Source: a virus. From it: a stretch of 21,351 nucleotides of DNA. The stretch is from positions 1-21,351 of IMG/VR virus record IMGVR_UViG_3300050033_000350; one strand, 5' to 3'. The position numbers were made by a program, and so were the translations under genes. Below the pieces are notes generated by a model, which saw only the letters and a list, made by a program, of their open reading frames with translations, was not told where the DNA came from and searched no databases. Below, piece by piece: positions 13,431 to 21,351 of this stretch. Within the stretch, counting starts at the first letter, position 1. Each line of letters starts with the position of its first letter.

Positions 13431-14346
13431 TACTAACTCCTTTATTTCCATTCGCTTCGACAGTAAATATGGCAGCATAACGAACGCCACCAAAGTAGAG
13501 AAGCACTGTTTCCAGACTCTGTAGATATTCGATTCCCCAACGAGAAACAGAACTCGTTTCATCGGAGCAAGCCTGGACCAAGGTCGGATCGAATGGTATG
13601 GCCGCTAGAGTAAAATCTGTAATGTCCAACGACCGGTCATATGATCGTTTGATAAGTTCGTCACTGAACCGCAGAAGATTGAGATGATAGTAACGACAAC
13701 CAATATAGAATACAATCTTCAATGCATTGAGGAGTCGCTTGCGACCTTCTCCATTGAATGGATTCATCAACGATTCTTCAAATATTCTATCGAGAACTGC
13801 AATGATACGAACAATGGCTTCAGAAGAAGATGTGCCATCTTTGCGTGCATAAGTGGCATTGTAATGACAAGTCTCAACCAAAGCATCCATACTGTCATAT
13901 CGTTTTACTTGTTGAGTATCGACACGACTCTGCAGTTTAGCAAATTGATTAAGAGCATGTACGACTTCAGTTGAAAGACACTTATCATCACCAAATCCAT
14001 CAATTATATTTTTTGATAAGGTATTGGTGATTAACTGATATAGTGCTTGAATGTTATACGCAATTGCACTGTTAGCAAAGATCTGCAACTGTGTCTGTTG
14101 CAGACGATTGGTGGCAACTTTTTCTCGATACGCCTGTTCCAAGACCGTCGTATCGAGATCCAGGACACCCATGCGATAGCTATAGAGTTTAACTAGTCCC
14201 TTGCCTGGAATGGCAAATTCAGATACATTATTGAGAAGTTGAATATAAGCATGTACCAGATGAAAAACATCATGAAAGTATTCGGGTTTCGGAGGATTAA
14301 TATCCTCCGGTAACTCAAGATAGGGTACAGTTGTTCCAGTTGTCAT
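13423..14346 (-). CDS. Helical unknown protein, third of four-gene unit
   Basis: This 307-residue protein starts at an ATG five bases after the stop of the upstream gene, with AAGG about 11 bases upstream lying across that stop. It opens with a Pro-rich segment (LELPEDINPPKPEYF) and is otherwise mainly amphipathic helix, e.g. HLVHAYIQLLNNVSEFAI and RLLNALKIVFYIGCRYYH. There is no membrane anchor or recognised motif. Tight spacing and overlap with both neighbours indicate one co-translated unit whose products may be needed together. A virion or assembly function is plausible but unproven. Confidence 0.7.
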   Translation of the reverse strand: MTTGTTVPYLELPEDINPPKPEYFHDVFHLVHAYIQLLNNVSEFAIPGKGLVKLYSYRMGVLDLDTTVLEQAYREKVATNRLQQTQLQIFANSAIAYNIQALYQLITNTLSKNIIDGFGDDKCLSTEVVHALNQFAKLQSRVDTQQVKRYDSMDALVETCHYNATYARKDGTSSSEAIVRIIAVLDRIFEESLMNPFNGEGRKRLLNALKIVFYIGCRYYHLNLLRFSDELIKRSYDRSLDITDFTLAAIPFDPTLVQACSDETSSVSRWGIEYLQSLETVLLYFGGVRYAAIFTVEANGNKGVSNV

Positions 14347-14351
14347 AGATC

Positions 14352-15332
14352 TTAACCTTGCTCATAGTGAGCGATCTTGGCATCGATCTTTGCCAACTCA
14401 TCACTATACCGTTGTAGAATTTGTTGTTGGTGTTGATATTCGGGAGATTGTGGATCAATACGATTGATATCCATTTGAAGGACCACAAGCTTAGCCTGGA
14501 TCCATTCACGCATTGCCAGATTGTGCTTGTATTGTAACCTGGGAATATAACTAAATGCTTCTCGTAAAAAGAGAATAGGTTGAAAGTGTGCGAACGGATT
14601 CATCAGTCGCATGATACCGGGATAGTCATTGATATTGGCATAGCTGTCGAGTGTGGTAGATTCTGTATAGATTGAAACATCGCCAGTTTTACGTACGTCC
14701 TGCACGAGCGAGACGATACCGCGAGAGGCGCCACGCTGCAATACATCACTGACAAAACTAGCTACTGTATCACTAGAATCGGCAACAACTTTCAAGCGAT
14801 ATGCCGGAACCCGTGGGGTGTCATCCGACTGACCAACAAACTGTCCGATGAAAAAACAAAACCAGTCAGCAAGCAGACTTGAAAGATTGATAAAGCCAAA
14901 GATAGCCGCATGAGACAATTTCATCTGCTCAAGTGTGATTTCACCATCATCGGTACCATCTTTGAACAACAGATCAAAATTGGTTCGCATTGCTTCGTGA
15001 TCGGCAAGAATGATCTTAGCTGCAGAATACATACTGCAAAGAAGATGAGATGATTCCAATCGAGTGGCGGTTGTATTGAGATTTTTCAAATATCGAGTAT
15101 AAAAAGTACTCAATACAGAATTATCTTTATTTGACCCATTGTCCGGAAATAGATCTTTCCGGATAGAATCAAACAGTGTCATATTGCCTTCATAGGTAGA
15201 AACAACCAGGCGAAGCGCAATGAGATTGTTATCAATTAGATCCAAGATGTCATTCTTATTGACAGGATCTGCACTCTTATGTTTCTTAAAAATATCAGCA
15301 ATTGAATTACTAATCGTTCTGAAAATATCCAT
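14352..15332 (-). CDS. Helical unknown protein, second of four-gene unit
   Basis: This 326-residue protein starts at an ATG with AAGGAG about nine bases upstream, 13 bases after the preceding gene. The N-terminus (MDIFRTISNSIADIFKKHKS) resembles a short amphipathic membrane-binding helix. A hydrophobic stretch near 167-188 (IFGFINLSSLLADWFCFFIGQF) may be membrane-associated, and the last 45 residues (DPQSPEYQHQQQILQRYSDE...) form a likely coiled coil. No family was recognised. It is co-transcribed with the long-helix protein upstream and two unknown proteins downstream. Confidence 0.7.
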   Translation of the reverse strand: MDIFRTISNSIADIFKKHKSADPVNKNDILDLIDNNLIALRLVVSTYEGNMTLFDSIRKDLFPDNGSNKDNSVLSTFYTRYLKNLNTTATRLESSHLLCSMYSAAKIILADHEAMRTNFDLLFKDGTDDGEITLEQMKLSHAAIFGFINLSSLLADWFCFFIGQFVGQSDDTPRVPAYRLKVVADSSDTVASFVSDVLQRGASRGIVSLVQDVRKTGDVSIYTESTTLDSYANINDYPGIMRLMNPFAHFQPILFLREAFSYIPRLQYKHNLAMREWIQAKLVVLQMDINRIDPQSPEYQHQQQILQRYSDELAKIDAKIAHYEQG

Positions 15333-15345
15333 TTACACATGCTCC

Positions 15346-16875
15346 TTAGAATTTAGGTGACCGGCCCTGGCCAAGAGCATTCATAACGGCTACAAGGTCA
15401 AGACCATTATCTCCCTTGTTCTTAAGTTTGATTTGATCAAATGAGAAAGTTGCTTCATCATCGAGACCATTGTAGTAAAAAGTAACCCGATCATAGAGCA
15501 GATCAACGACAACCATGATCATGACAAATGATGTTGCAAAATATTCTTGACGTACAATCGGATCTGTGATATCAATACCACAGTCAGCCTTAGCATGCTG
15601 TACTGTTTCTTTACTAAAGATTAATACAGAATTGGCAATATTACGAGAACGATTGGCTTTATCTTTATTGAGATTGTGGAGAACACCTGCACGACCTGCT
15701 GTTTGTTTATCAATCGCAGCTGAGACAACACCAGTCGGATCCATCCGACGAAGTCTTTCGCGACGATTATGAACATCGCTTAGTGCAACAACATCCCGCC
15801 AAAATGAAATCTCGCCGGTACGCCACTGCATGATCCGCTGAGAAAATGAAGGACTCGCATCTTTAGTAAGAAACTCTACTGCAATTTGCGCTGGAATCAA
15901 ATAAGGAGCTAGTTGAACGATAAGATTTATTGTAGTATTCGACAACGGATTATCAGGATTTGTGAGAGTAATTTCCAACATTTTGCCAGCAGGAATGTGA
16001 TTATTACCATCAAGTTCAACCACTTTGCCAGTGGTAGTAGCTGATGAAATACCATGTTCAGCAAGCGTTTTCACTGCAGCAAGCCCATTTTGCCGATTCG
16101 TCACAGGATCAGCTGCGTCGGCTTCTCGTTTAGCTTTTTCAGCATCGCGTATTTCTTTAGCAGCTTCTCGTGCGGCACGAGCTTCATCGAATTTTGCACG
16201 AATGGCGTCGCGTTCTGAATCCTTTGTAGCACGAGCCAATTCTGCAGCTTCGCGAATTGCATCGTGCTTATCGTCAGCGATCTTTTTTGCAGCATCCCGC
16301 GCATCTTCACGTCTGATGCGAATGGTATTTAACTTTTTCTGATAGATATCGCGTTTAATCTCACGCCGTTCACGACGAGCATCCCGCTGTTCGCGAGTGT
16401 CGGGTTCCGACATTTCATTTACTTTTTTACGCGCGTCTGCTATTCTATTTAATTTTTTGTTAAATCTATCGTCAGCAGCGCTGAATGTAACTTCAACTGA
16501 TTCATGTGGCAACATGGCTTCAGTTGCAATAACCTTCAGCATAGATTGAACGTCTCTGTCTTTTGTAACAAATCGATTCATCTGCAGCGCTGTTAGAATA
16601 AATCCCGCATATTGAGTATGAATTATTTTGAGGACATCAGTAACGACAGGATCTGCATAAACCAATTCGTCAATATAAACACGACTCGTAATGCACAATG
16701 GTTTGATGTAGGAAGTTAAACTAACCTTACCCGCATCCATGACATTTTCAACTTTAGTAGCAATCTTTTGTGCTCTTTCCTCATATGGTTTGAGGACTTC
16801 TTCAACTCTCTTATAGAGAGTATCCGCTGCCGTAATGGCAGCTCCGGCGGTTACAACTGCGGCTGCGAGACCCAT
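15346..16875 (-). CDS. Long charged-helix protein, unknown, first of four-gene unit
   Basis: This 509-residue protein starts at an ATG with AAAGG about ten bases upstream. It has four parts: an Ala-rich hydrophobic N-terminus (residues 2-19); a helical region to about 130; an extremely charged Arg/Lys/Asp/Glu/Ala region at about 135-255 with DARR, DARDAAKK and DAIREA-type repeats predicting a long single helix or coiled coil; and a globular C-terminal domain from about 290 to 509. The C-terminal domain contains WRTGEISFWRDVVALSDVHN and a beta-rich end (DRVTFYYNGLDDEATFSFDQI). I vaguely associate the WRTGEISFW region with uncharacterised jumbo-phage proteins but cannot name a family. It leads the leftward unit opposite the divergent control region. 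A structural or scaffold role is the most natural guess. Confidence 0.75.
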   Translation of the reverse strand: MGLAAAVVTAGAAITAADTLYKRVEEVLKPYEERAQKIATKVENVMDAGKVSLTSYIKPLCITSRVYIDELVYADPVVTDVLKIIHTQYAGFILTALQMNRFVTKDRDVQSMLKVIATEAMLPHESVEVTFSAADDRFNKKLNRIADARKKVNEMSEPDTREQRDARRERREIKRDIYQKKLNTIRIRREDARDAAKKIADDKHDAIREAAELARATKDSERDAIRAKFDEARAAREAAKEIRDAEKAKREADAADPVTNRQNGLAAVKTLAEHGISSATTTGKVVELDGNNHIPAGKMLEITLTNPDNPLSNTTINLIVQLAPYLIPAQIAVEFLTKDASPSFSQRIMQWRTGEISFWRDVVALSDVHNRRERLRRMDPTGVVSAAIDKQTAGRAGVLHNLNKDKANRSRNIANSVLIFSKETVQHAKADCGIDITDPIVRQEYFATSFVMIMVVVDLLYDRVTFYYNGLDDEATFSFDQIKLKNKGDNGLDLVAVMNALGQGRSPKF

Positions 16876-17056
16876 GACATGGTACCTTTCTTTCGATAAA
16901 TAACCAACCTGAAACTATATGAATGACAGAAATATACTATCAGCTCGATATTGTTTCATTTTAATATACACCCACGCCATTTTGTTAAATGGTCTTGGAC
17001 CATATTATGATTCGAGCCGTGCGTGCTCGCAGTATACATAAGAACGGAATAGAGAT
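16876..17056. promoter_or_regulatory. Divergent control region between leftward block and virion genes
   Basis: This 181-base gap feeds the leftward 509-residue gene and the rightward 375-residue gene. It holds AT-rich stretches (TATATG, ATATACTAT, TTTTAATATACA) and a weak sigma70-like pair on the plus strand (TTGTTA at 16982, TATTAT at 17003, spacing 15). Two overlapping 6-bp hairpins (16977-16992 and 16989-17003) share the bases atgg and so exclude each other. A third inverted repeat (cgagc...gctcg) follows at about 17013. No single convincing promoter can be named. Confidence 0.4.
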
Positions 17057-18184
17057 ATGGTAGCTGCCTCGGACCCAACGACTACTCCAAGTCTAACAAG
17101 CATTGCTGCGTCCGTTGCAACCACTGCCCAATTAGAAACATTGTTTTCACAAGCAACGCAGCAATCATTTCGAGCCGCCGGTACTGGTAGTTATCTGTCT
17201 CAGTATCAGTCGCTTTTATCGCAATTCGATCGGTATGGCATCAATGCCATGCTTCCAAATCACGAAGTGGTTGGGTATACTTTTATTACCAGACCAAAAT
17301 TAAACTTCTCAACAACGTCTCTACGACAAGATCGTATTCTATCTATGTTGGATACTGCAGACAATAGTTCATTACAATTTGCCATACGGTGTTATCTGGA
17401 TACGCGTTATGCTAAGTATGTTGACAATTTAGCATTAAAGTGCCCATTCTTTAATGCACAATCCCCCTTTCTGATTCCACTATCAAACAACCTCGTTTCA
17501 GTTTCGGGTTGGCCAGATCCAGTGCTTGATACCGAAACCACCGATGGTGGATTCTTTAGTGAAGATATGACTATGGTCAAAGGGTCGGATCGACTCAATC
17601 GTACGTATGATATAACACTAACATTTCGTGACATCCAAGGTGGATTTATCATTTCATTACTCTGGATGTGGATCCACTATATCGAACTTGTTGTGCGTGG
17701 CGACACCATGGCTTATCCTGAAGATATTGAAGCTAGACGAATTAACTATACCTGTTCGATTTATCGAATGGTATTAGATCCGTCTCGGCAATTTATTACC
17801 AAATGGTCAAAAGCCACCGGGTGTTTTCCAAGATCCCTTCCGATTGGTAATATTTTCAACTTTGGTGAAAAAGAAAACTTCATTCATAGCGCTGCACAAT
17901 ATTCAGTACCATTTACGGTAAACAAAGTAGAGATCATGGATCCTATTATTTTTAGAGATTTCAATACTATTGTTGCACGGTATGCTCCTTTTGTAAAACA
18001 AGTCGGCAATACAATATCCCCCGTAGCGAATGCCGGTAACAACTTTATGGGTACTCCTTATATAGATCTCCTTAATGGTTATAACCAATTGAACTTCCTA
18101 CTTCCATCTGGTACTATTATAAACGACCCCTTTATGGATCAGTTAAATTCCATGAAGTTGTTATTTAATACCCTTTCTACTTAA
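17057..18184 (+). CDS. Probable tail/baseplate structural protein
   Basis: This 375-residue protein starts at an ATG with GGA and AGAG elements upstream. The N-terminus is Ser/Thr/Ala-rich and flexible (residues 1-45). It is followed by a folded, aromatic-rich domain with VGYTFITRPKLNFS near 72-85, GGFIISLLWMWIHYIELVVRG near 195-215 and a Pro/Asn-rich C-terminus. The composition (few charges, many aromatics, no cysteine cluster) and the position directly upstream of the large wedge-like gene point to a virion structural protein. From memory, a protein with a FxTRPxLN segment occurs in the tail modules of large phages, but I cannot name it precisely. The transmembrane-looking stretch is more likely a buried strand/helix, given the rest of the protein. 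Confidence 0.65.
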   Translation: MVAASDPTTTPSLTSIAASVATTAQLETLFSQATQQSFRAAGTGSYLSQYQSLLSQFDRYGINAMLPNHEVVGYTFITRPKLNFSTTSLRQDRILSMLDTADNSSLQFAIRCYLDTRYAKYVDNLALKCPFFNAQSPFLIPLSNNLVSVSGWPDPVLDTETTDGGFFSEDMTMVKGSDRLNRTYDITLTFRDIQGGFIISLLWMWIHYIELVVRGDTMAYPEDIEARRINYTCSIYRMVLDPSRQFITKWSKATGCFPRSLPIGNIFNFGEKENFIHSAAQYSVPFTVNKVEIMDPIIFRDFNTIVARYAPFVKQVGNTISPVANAGNNFMGTPYIDLLNGYNQLNFLLPSGTIINDPFMDQLNSMKLLFNTLST

Positions 18185-18185
18185 C

Positions 18186-18241
18186 CTCTTTTTGATTGAG
18201 GATCAAAAAGAGCTCGAGTAAGAACAACCATGTTGTTCTTA
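18186..18241 (+). terminator. Two tandem hairpins between the virion genes
   Basis: Hairpin one pairs ctctttttgat (18186-18196) with atcaaaaagag (18202-18212) around a 5-base loop. Hairpin two pairs taagaacaac (18219-18228) with gttgttctta (18232-18241) around three bases. Both lie between the stop at 18184 and the SD of the next gene. Neither is followed by a clean T-run on the plus strand, so they may set relative expression, by partial termination or RNA processing, rather than end the transcript. Confidence 0.5.
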
Positions 18242-18266
18242 GTTAACATTAGGAGCATGAAATTCC

Positions 18267-21179
18267 ATGTTTGAAAATACAACTCTTGCAGCATCAGTTC
18301 TAGCAAATCCAGCTTCAGTGCAGAGTATGGTGTTGACTGAATTCCAAAATAGACTTGGTGGTACCTATTCCGTTGCGGATCCCAACAATAGTTTCAATCT
18401 ATTACTAGAAGCCAATTCATCAATCAATGCTCAATCTGTACGATTCATGGAATCGATGTTTGATGCTCAATATGCAGTACGAGCAACAACGAGTGCTGAA
18501 CTCTATAACAACATGTCTGATTTTGACTATCTCAGTATGGTGGCTGGACCATCGTCTACAACAATCAATCTTACTTTTAATGCCGATTATTTAATTGCCA
18601 ATGCTCGTTACTATGATGTTGTTTATAACCGTGTTGTCATTCCAGCCGGATCTCAATTCTACATTGGACCATTGACATTTGGTATCTACTATCCCATCAA
18701 CATAGACATCAATCGCACTACAGACAACATCAATGTTTTATGGGACACCACAATAAACAATCCACTACAGACATTGTCTACCAATATGGTACCATTCGTA
18801 CAATATAGCAATGGTGGTCTCAATCTAATAACCCTTACTATTCCAGTATCTCAATTTGCTATGTCCACCACAATATATCCAGTGGTGGCACAGCAGGGAT
18901 TTATTCAATCAATTAACTATCCAAATCAATTCTATGCTGCTAGAGTATTCACCAACTTACCCACTGGTAGTTGGACAGAATTAGCTTATACTCTATCGGA
19001 AACCGTCTACGATCCAACAACGCCAACTGCCAAACTCACTATTCAAAACGATACCAATATTCTAACTGTTAGTATTCCACAAATCTATTTTACCAATAGT
19101 CAAATTGGTAATCAGGTGATGGTCATGGTCTATACGACGGAAGGGGCGATTGCATTAGATTTAACCAGTGTTGAAGTATCTAGTTGTAATTGTGACTTCG
19201 GGCTTAGTCTTACTGAAGTTAGTCCATATGCACTGATTCTTGCTAACTTGGCAACTATTGATTTAACGCCAGCCGAGATGTCCATAACGGGTGGTTCGAG
19301 TGCTCTTAGTTTTACAGCATTACGAAATCTTGTTATCAATGGAGGTCTTTATACTTCTGTTCCAGTAACACCAGCTGAACTCACAGCATATGCCGCCAAA
19401 CAAGGTTTTGCTATTACTAAATATATTGACAATGTCACTGATAGAATTTACTATGCTTCTAACACCATCAGTGGTGGTCAGAATGGCTACGTCATGGTTA
19501 CGACTGCCACCATATCAGTTATACTTCCTCCAGTTGGATCTACCACTGGACTGCCATCAACCATTCTAAATTTCCCAACTGAAAATGCAGTTATGATTTT
19601 ACCAACAACTATTTATAGTTATAATACACAATCTGATCTTTGTACCCCACTCACAGATACAGCCGTTATAGTTTTGAACAATATGACTAAAGCGGAATTT
19701 GCCACAGAAGTCAATACCAATTCTTATACAAAATGCCCATTTCATATTGTTACTTATACAGCATCACAATATCCCATTACCAAGAGTTTTGATTTGATGA
19801 ATCCCACTGCAAGTACAATTCGGTATATTGCAGACAATGTTGAATTAACACCACAGATGTCACTTGTTAGTGCTGCTGTTATTCACAATAACAATGGTAC
19901 AGGCGGTTATACGCTACGACTTGGTGTGACAAAGACTTCTATGATGTCATTGATTGCAGAAAGCGACATTACTGTTTATTTGTCTGTCATTGGTAGCAAC
20001 AATGACACGTTCTATGGTATTGCAACATTAAGTGGTACGTCTGGTGTTCTTTACATATATGAACTTCAAATTCCAACGACTTATTATATTTCACAACAAG
20101 ACACATTCCGTTCCACCATGTTGTCAACAACACAAGGTATTGCTACAACTGTAGATATTCCATTAGCATCAACATTCACAGTAACCTTCTTACTTACACC
20201 ATCGCTTTATCCGGCTGCATTAACAACTCAAAATGTTAACATTGTAAATAATTTGGCAACTCCTTATAACCAACTCCTTGGCGTCTGTCAACAACAAGTT
20301 GATGTTGTGTTTGGAACAGATCTGTCTTCTCATCTTTATAACAGTACAAATGCATTATGGACATCAACCACCTATGCTGTCTGGCCAGAGACCATATATC
20401 AAACATATCCAACAGATGTTTATGAAACAGATGCACAGGGAGGTTTGGTTTATACAGTTGTTTCTGGTGTATTACATCTAAACAAAATACATAGTTTGGG
20501 CGACCAGGTCCTTGATAGTAGTGGTAATCCCATTGTATTACATGCTATTGGATCAAGTAAATTAGATTCTCTTGGTAATCCTATCACGATGGCAACGCGT
20601 CAACTCAACTACTATGTCAGTAGTATGATGTTCGACATGCGATTGTTTTATAGTACCAATCAGGCAGATGTAACTTTTGTTAGTAATCTTACAAATACCC
20701 TCATGTCATATTTTGCAACACTAACTACGATTCAAGGTAATCTCCTGGAACAAACAAGTCTATATTATCGACCAAACAATACCATGGGATTGGCTACTTT
20801 TAGTGCTGGTAATAACAAACCCATATCCCTCGATCTCGGTTTTAGTTTTTCTTTTATTGCTTATGTATCACAAGCAACACTTGATAATCCTACATTGACT
20901 TCGGCAATAGTTGCCGATATAACATCAATTACTCAAAGTGAGATGACCAAACCTATTATTTCATTAACTGAAATAGCTGATAATATCAAATCTCAATTAA
21001 GTGACACTATCATTAGTCTAGATATCGAAGGTATTGACAGCACAACGACTCTCCAAACAGTTATAGTTCCTGCAGGAACTATAAGTCCAATCATTGGTCA
21101 ACAACTTGTCTATAATTCAGCAACCGACTCACTGGCACTTGGTAGTATGATACAAGTAGCTTTTGAACTAGCCGCATAA
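18267..21179 (+). CDS. Large baseplate-wedge-like virion protein
   Basis: This 970-residue protein is Thr/Ser/Asn/Ile-rich, nearly free of Lys and Arg clusters, and dominated by beta strands, as in large baseplate proteins. The N-terminal part contains a helical segment (FNLLLEANSSINAQSVRFME near 46-65) then FNADYLIANARYYDVV...VVIPAGSQFYIG near 107-139, an order I associate with gp6-like baseplate wedge proteins of large myoviruses. Near 742-775 two tandem 17-residue repeats occur (HSLGDQVLDSSGNPIVL, HAIGSSKLDSLGNPITM). The C-terminus has ADITSITQSEMTKPIISL and ends in GSMIQVAFELAA. The SD AGGAG lies 11 bases before the ATG, and a five-codon ORF (MKFHV) overlaps the approach. The gene probably acts with the upstream structural gene in building the baseplate (inference). 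Confidence 0.6.
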   Translation: MFENTTLAASVLANPASVQSMVLTEFQNRLGGTYSVADPNNSFNLLLEANSSINAQSVRFMESMFDAQYAVRATTSAELYNNMSDFDYLSMVAGPSSTTINLTFNADYLIANARYYDVVYNRVVIPAGSQFYIGPLTFGIYYPINIDINRTTDNINVLWDTTINNPLQTLSTNMVPFVQYSNGGLNLITLTIPVSQFAMSTTIYPVVAQQGFIQSINYPNQFYAARVFTNLPTGSWTELAYTLSETVYDPTTPTAKLTIQNDTNILTVSIPQIYFTNSQIGNQVMVMVYTTEGAIALDLTSVEVSSCNCDFGLSLTEVSPYALILANLATIDLTPAEMSITGGSSALSFTALRNLVINGGLYTSVPVTPAELTAYAAKQGFAITKYIDNVTDRIYYASNTISGGQNGYVMVTTATISVILPPVGSTTGLPSTILNFPTENAVMILPTTIYSYNTQSDLCTPLTDTAVIVLNNMTKAEFATEVNTNSYTKCPFHIVTYTASQYPITKSFDLMNPTASTIRYIADNVELTPQMSLVSAAVIHNNNGTGGYTLRLGVTKTSMMSLIAESDITVYLSVIGSNNDTFYGIATLSGTSGVLYIYELQIPTTYYISQQDTFRSTMLSTTQGIATTVDIPLASTFTVTFLLTPSLYPAALTTQNVNIVNNLATPYNQLLGVCQQQVDVVFGTDLSSHLYNSTNALWTSTTYAVWPETIYQTYPTDVYETDAQGGLVYTVVSGVLHLNKIHSLGDQVLDSSGNPIVLHAIGSSKLDSLGNPITMATRQLNYYVSSMMFDMRLFYSTNQADVTFVSNLTNTLMSYFATLTTIQGNLLEQTSLYYRPNNTMGLATFSAGNNKPISLDLGFSFSFIAYVSQATLDNPTLTSAIVADITSITQSEMTKPIISLTEIADNIKSQLSDTIISLDIEGIDSTTTLQTVIVPAGTISPIIGQQLVYNSATDSLALGSMIQVAFELAA

Positions 21180-21188
21180 CAAAACTCG

Positions 21189-21222
21189 GTATACACCCAC
21201 CGTTTAAACGGTGGGTGTATAC
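21189..21222. terminator. 34-bp perfect palindrome between convergent genes
   Basis: Bases 21189-21205 and 21206-21222 are perfect reverse complements (arm gtatacacccaccgttt). It begins ten bases after the rightward stop at 21179 and ends eight bases before the leftward stop at 21230, so it serves both. It lacks clear T-runs outside the stem. The half-site tatacaccca also occurs at about 16965 in the divergent region. Confidence 0.7.
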
Positions 21223-21229
21223 TGATCAT

Positions 21230-21351
21230 TCAGGCTGCGATTGGCTTGGCAAATTTACTTGTCAAGGTATCCAAAAGAGTAGCTACAACTGCTGCACAAG
21301 TAGCTGTTGCTACTTCAACATTAGTGATTGTTGTATTTTGTTTTACAGCAG
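21230..21351 (-). CDS. C-terminal end of a leftward gene cut by the window edge
   Basis: The minus strand is open from the window edge to a TGA at 21230-21232 and encodes the last 39 or so residues of a protein, with VKQNTTITNVEVATATCAAV and ending TSKFAKPIAA. The Ala/Thr/Val-rich helical end resembles small phage virion or scaffold proteins, but nothing specific can be said. The convergent palindrome just beyond its stop supports a real gene end rather than a chance open frame. Confidence 0.5.
   Translation of the reverse strand, partial: AVKQNTTITNVEVATATCAAVVATLLDTLTSKFAKPIAA

Noticed and set aside
12279-13562. A longer version of the 383-residue gene starting at the ATG at 13562
   Set aside because: It would overlap the upstream gene by 140 bases, and the ATG at 13430 has a clear AAAGGAG and a natural 8-base stop/start overlap.
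16025-16342. Rightward Ser/Ala-rich open frame of 105 codons opposite the charged-helix gene
   Set aside because: Its length and odd composition arise from the periodic Arg/Ala/Glu codons on the other strand, and it has no SD.
1-21351. tRNA genes, CRISPR arrays, insertion sequences, integrase or attachment sites
   Set aside because: Looked for cloverleaf-like arms, regularly spaced repeats and terminal inverted repeats with transposase-like genes; none were found. The perfect palindromes are single hairpins at gene ends, not arrays.

Overview
The window looks like part of a large, AT-rich genome of a tailed (contractile-tail) bacteriophage, most likely a jumbo phage of the broad phiKZ/EL-like kind. 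The reasons are: (i) the C-terminal portion only of a family B DNA polymerase, a split known from that group; (ii) a highly divergent phage-type GroEL chaperonin; (iii) virion-type proteins, including a baseplate-wedge-like protein of 970 residues and a zinc-motif hub or tail-chaperone-like protein; (iv) dense gene packing with short overlaps, good Shine-Dalgarno (SD) sites and perfect-palindrome hairpins between transcription units. I see no tRNA, rRNA, CRISPR array, insertion sequence or integrase. The phage affiliation is inferred from gene content; no database was consulted.

Layout, left to right. Positions 1-2594 are a leftward unit: DNA polymerase (palm, fingers and thumb part), a small membrane protein, a 16-bp terminator hairpin and the first codons of another leftward gene. 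Positions 2595-2764 are a divergent control region with four TTGAAT motifs and an 11-bp hairpin. Positions 2765-8069 are a rightward unit: two unknown genes, a 474-codon gene that appears to be joined by a programmed -1 frameshift on a run of seven T to a further 133 codons, then the chaperonin and a small beta-rich, virion-like protein. This unit ends in a 30-bp perfect palindrome that also serves the converging leftward genes.

Positions 8139-16875 are a leftward block, in transcript order: four co-transcribed unknown proteins (509, 326, 307 and 383 residues, the last two overlapping by 8 nt); a hairpin; two overlapping small membrane proteins; a hairpin; an M48-like membrane zinc metallopeptidase; a hairpin; then small genes of 63, 100, 153, 42 and 79 residues plus a 9-codon peptide ORF with a very strong SD. 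Positions 16876-17056 are a second divergent control region. Positions 17057-21179 hold two rightward virion genes separated by two hairpins. A 34-bp palindrome then separates them from the 3' end of a leftward gene cut by the window edge.

Working model (inference): the rightward units supply tail and baseplate parts together with a phage chaperonin that may fold them. The leftward block may supply internal virion or envelope-associated proteins, including a membrane-anchored protease. The strongest leads are the -1 frameshift, the M48-like peptidase, the divergent chaperonin, and the polymerase that lacks motif A and carries a long insertion between motifs B and C.
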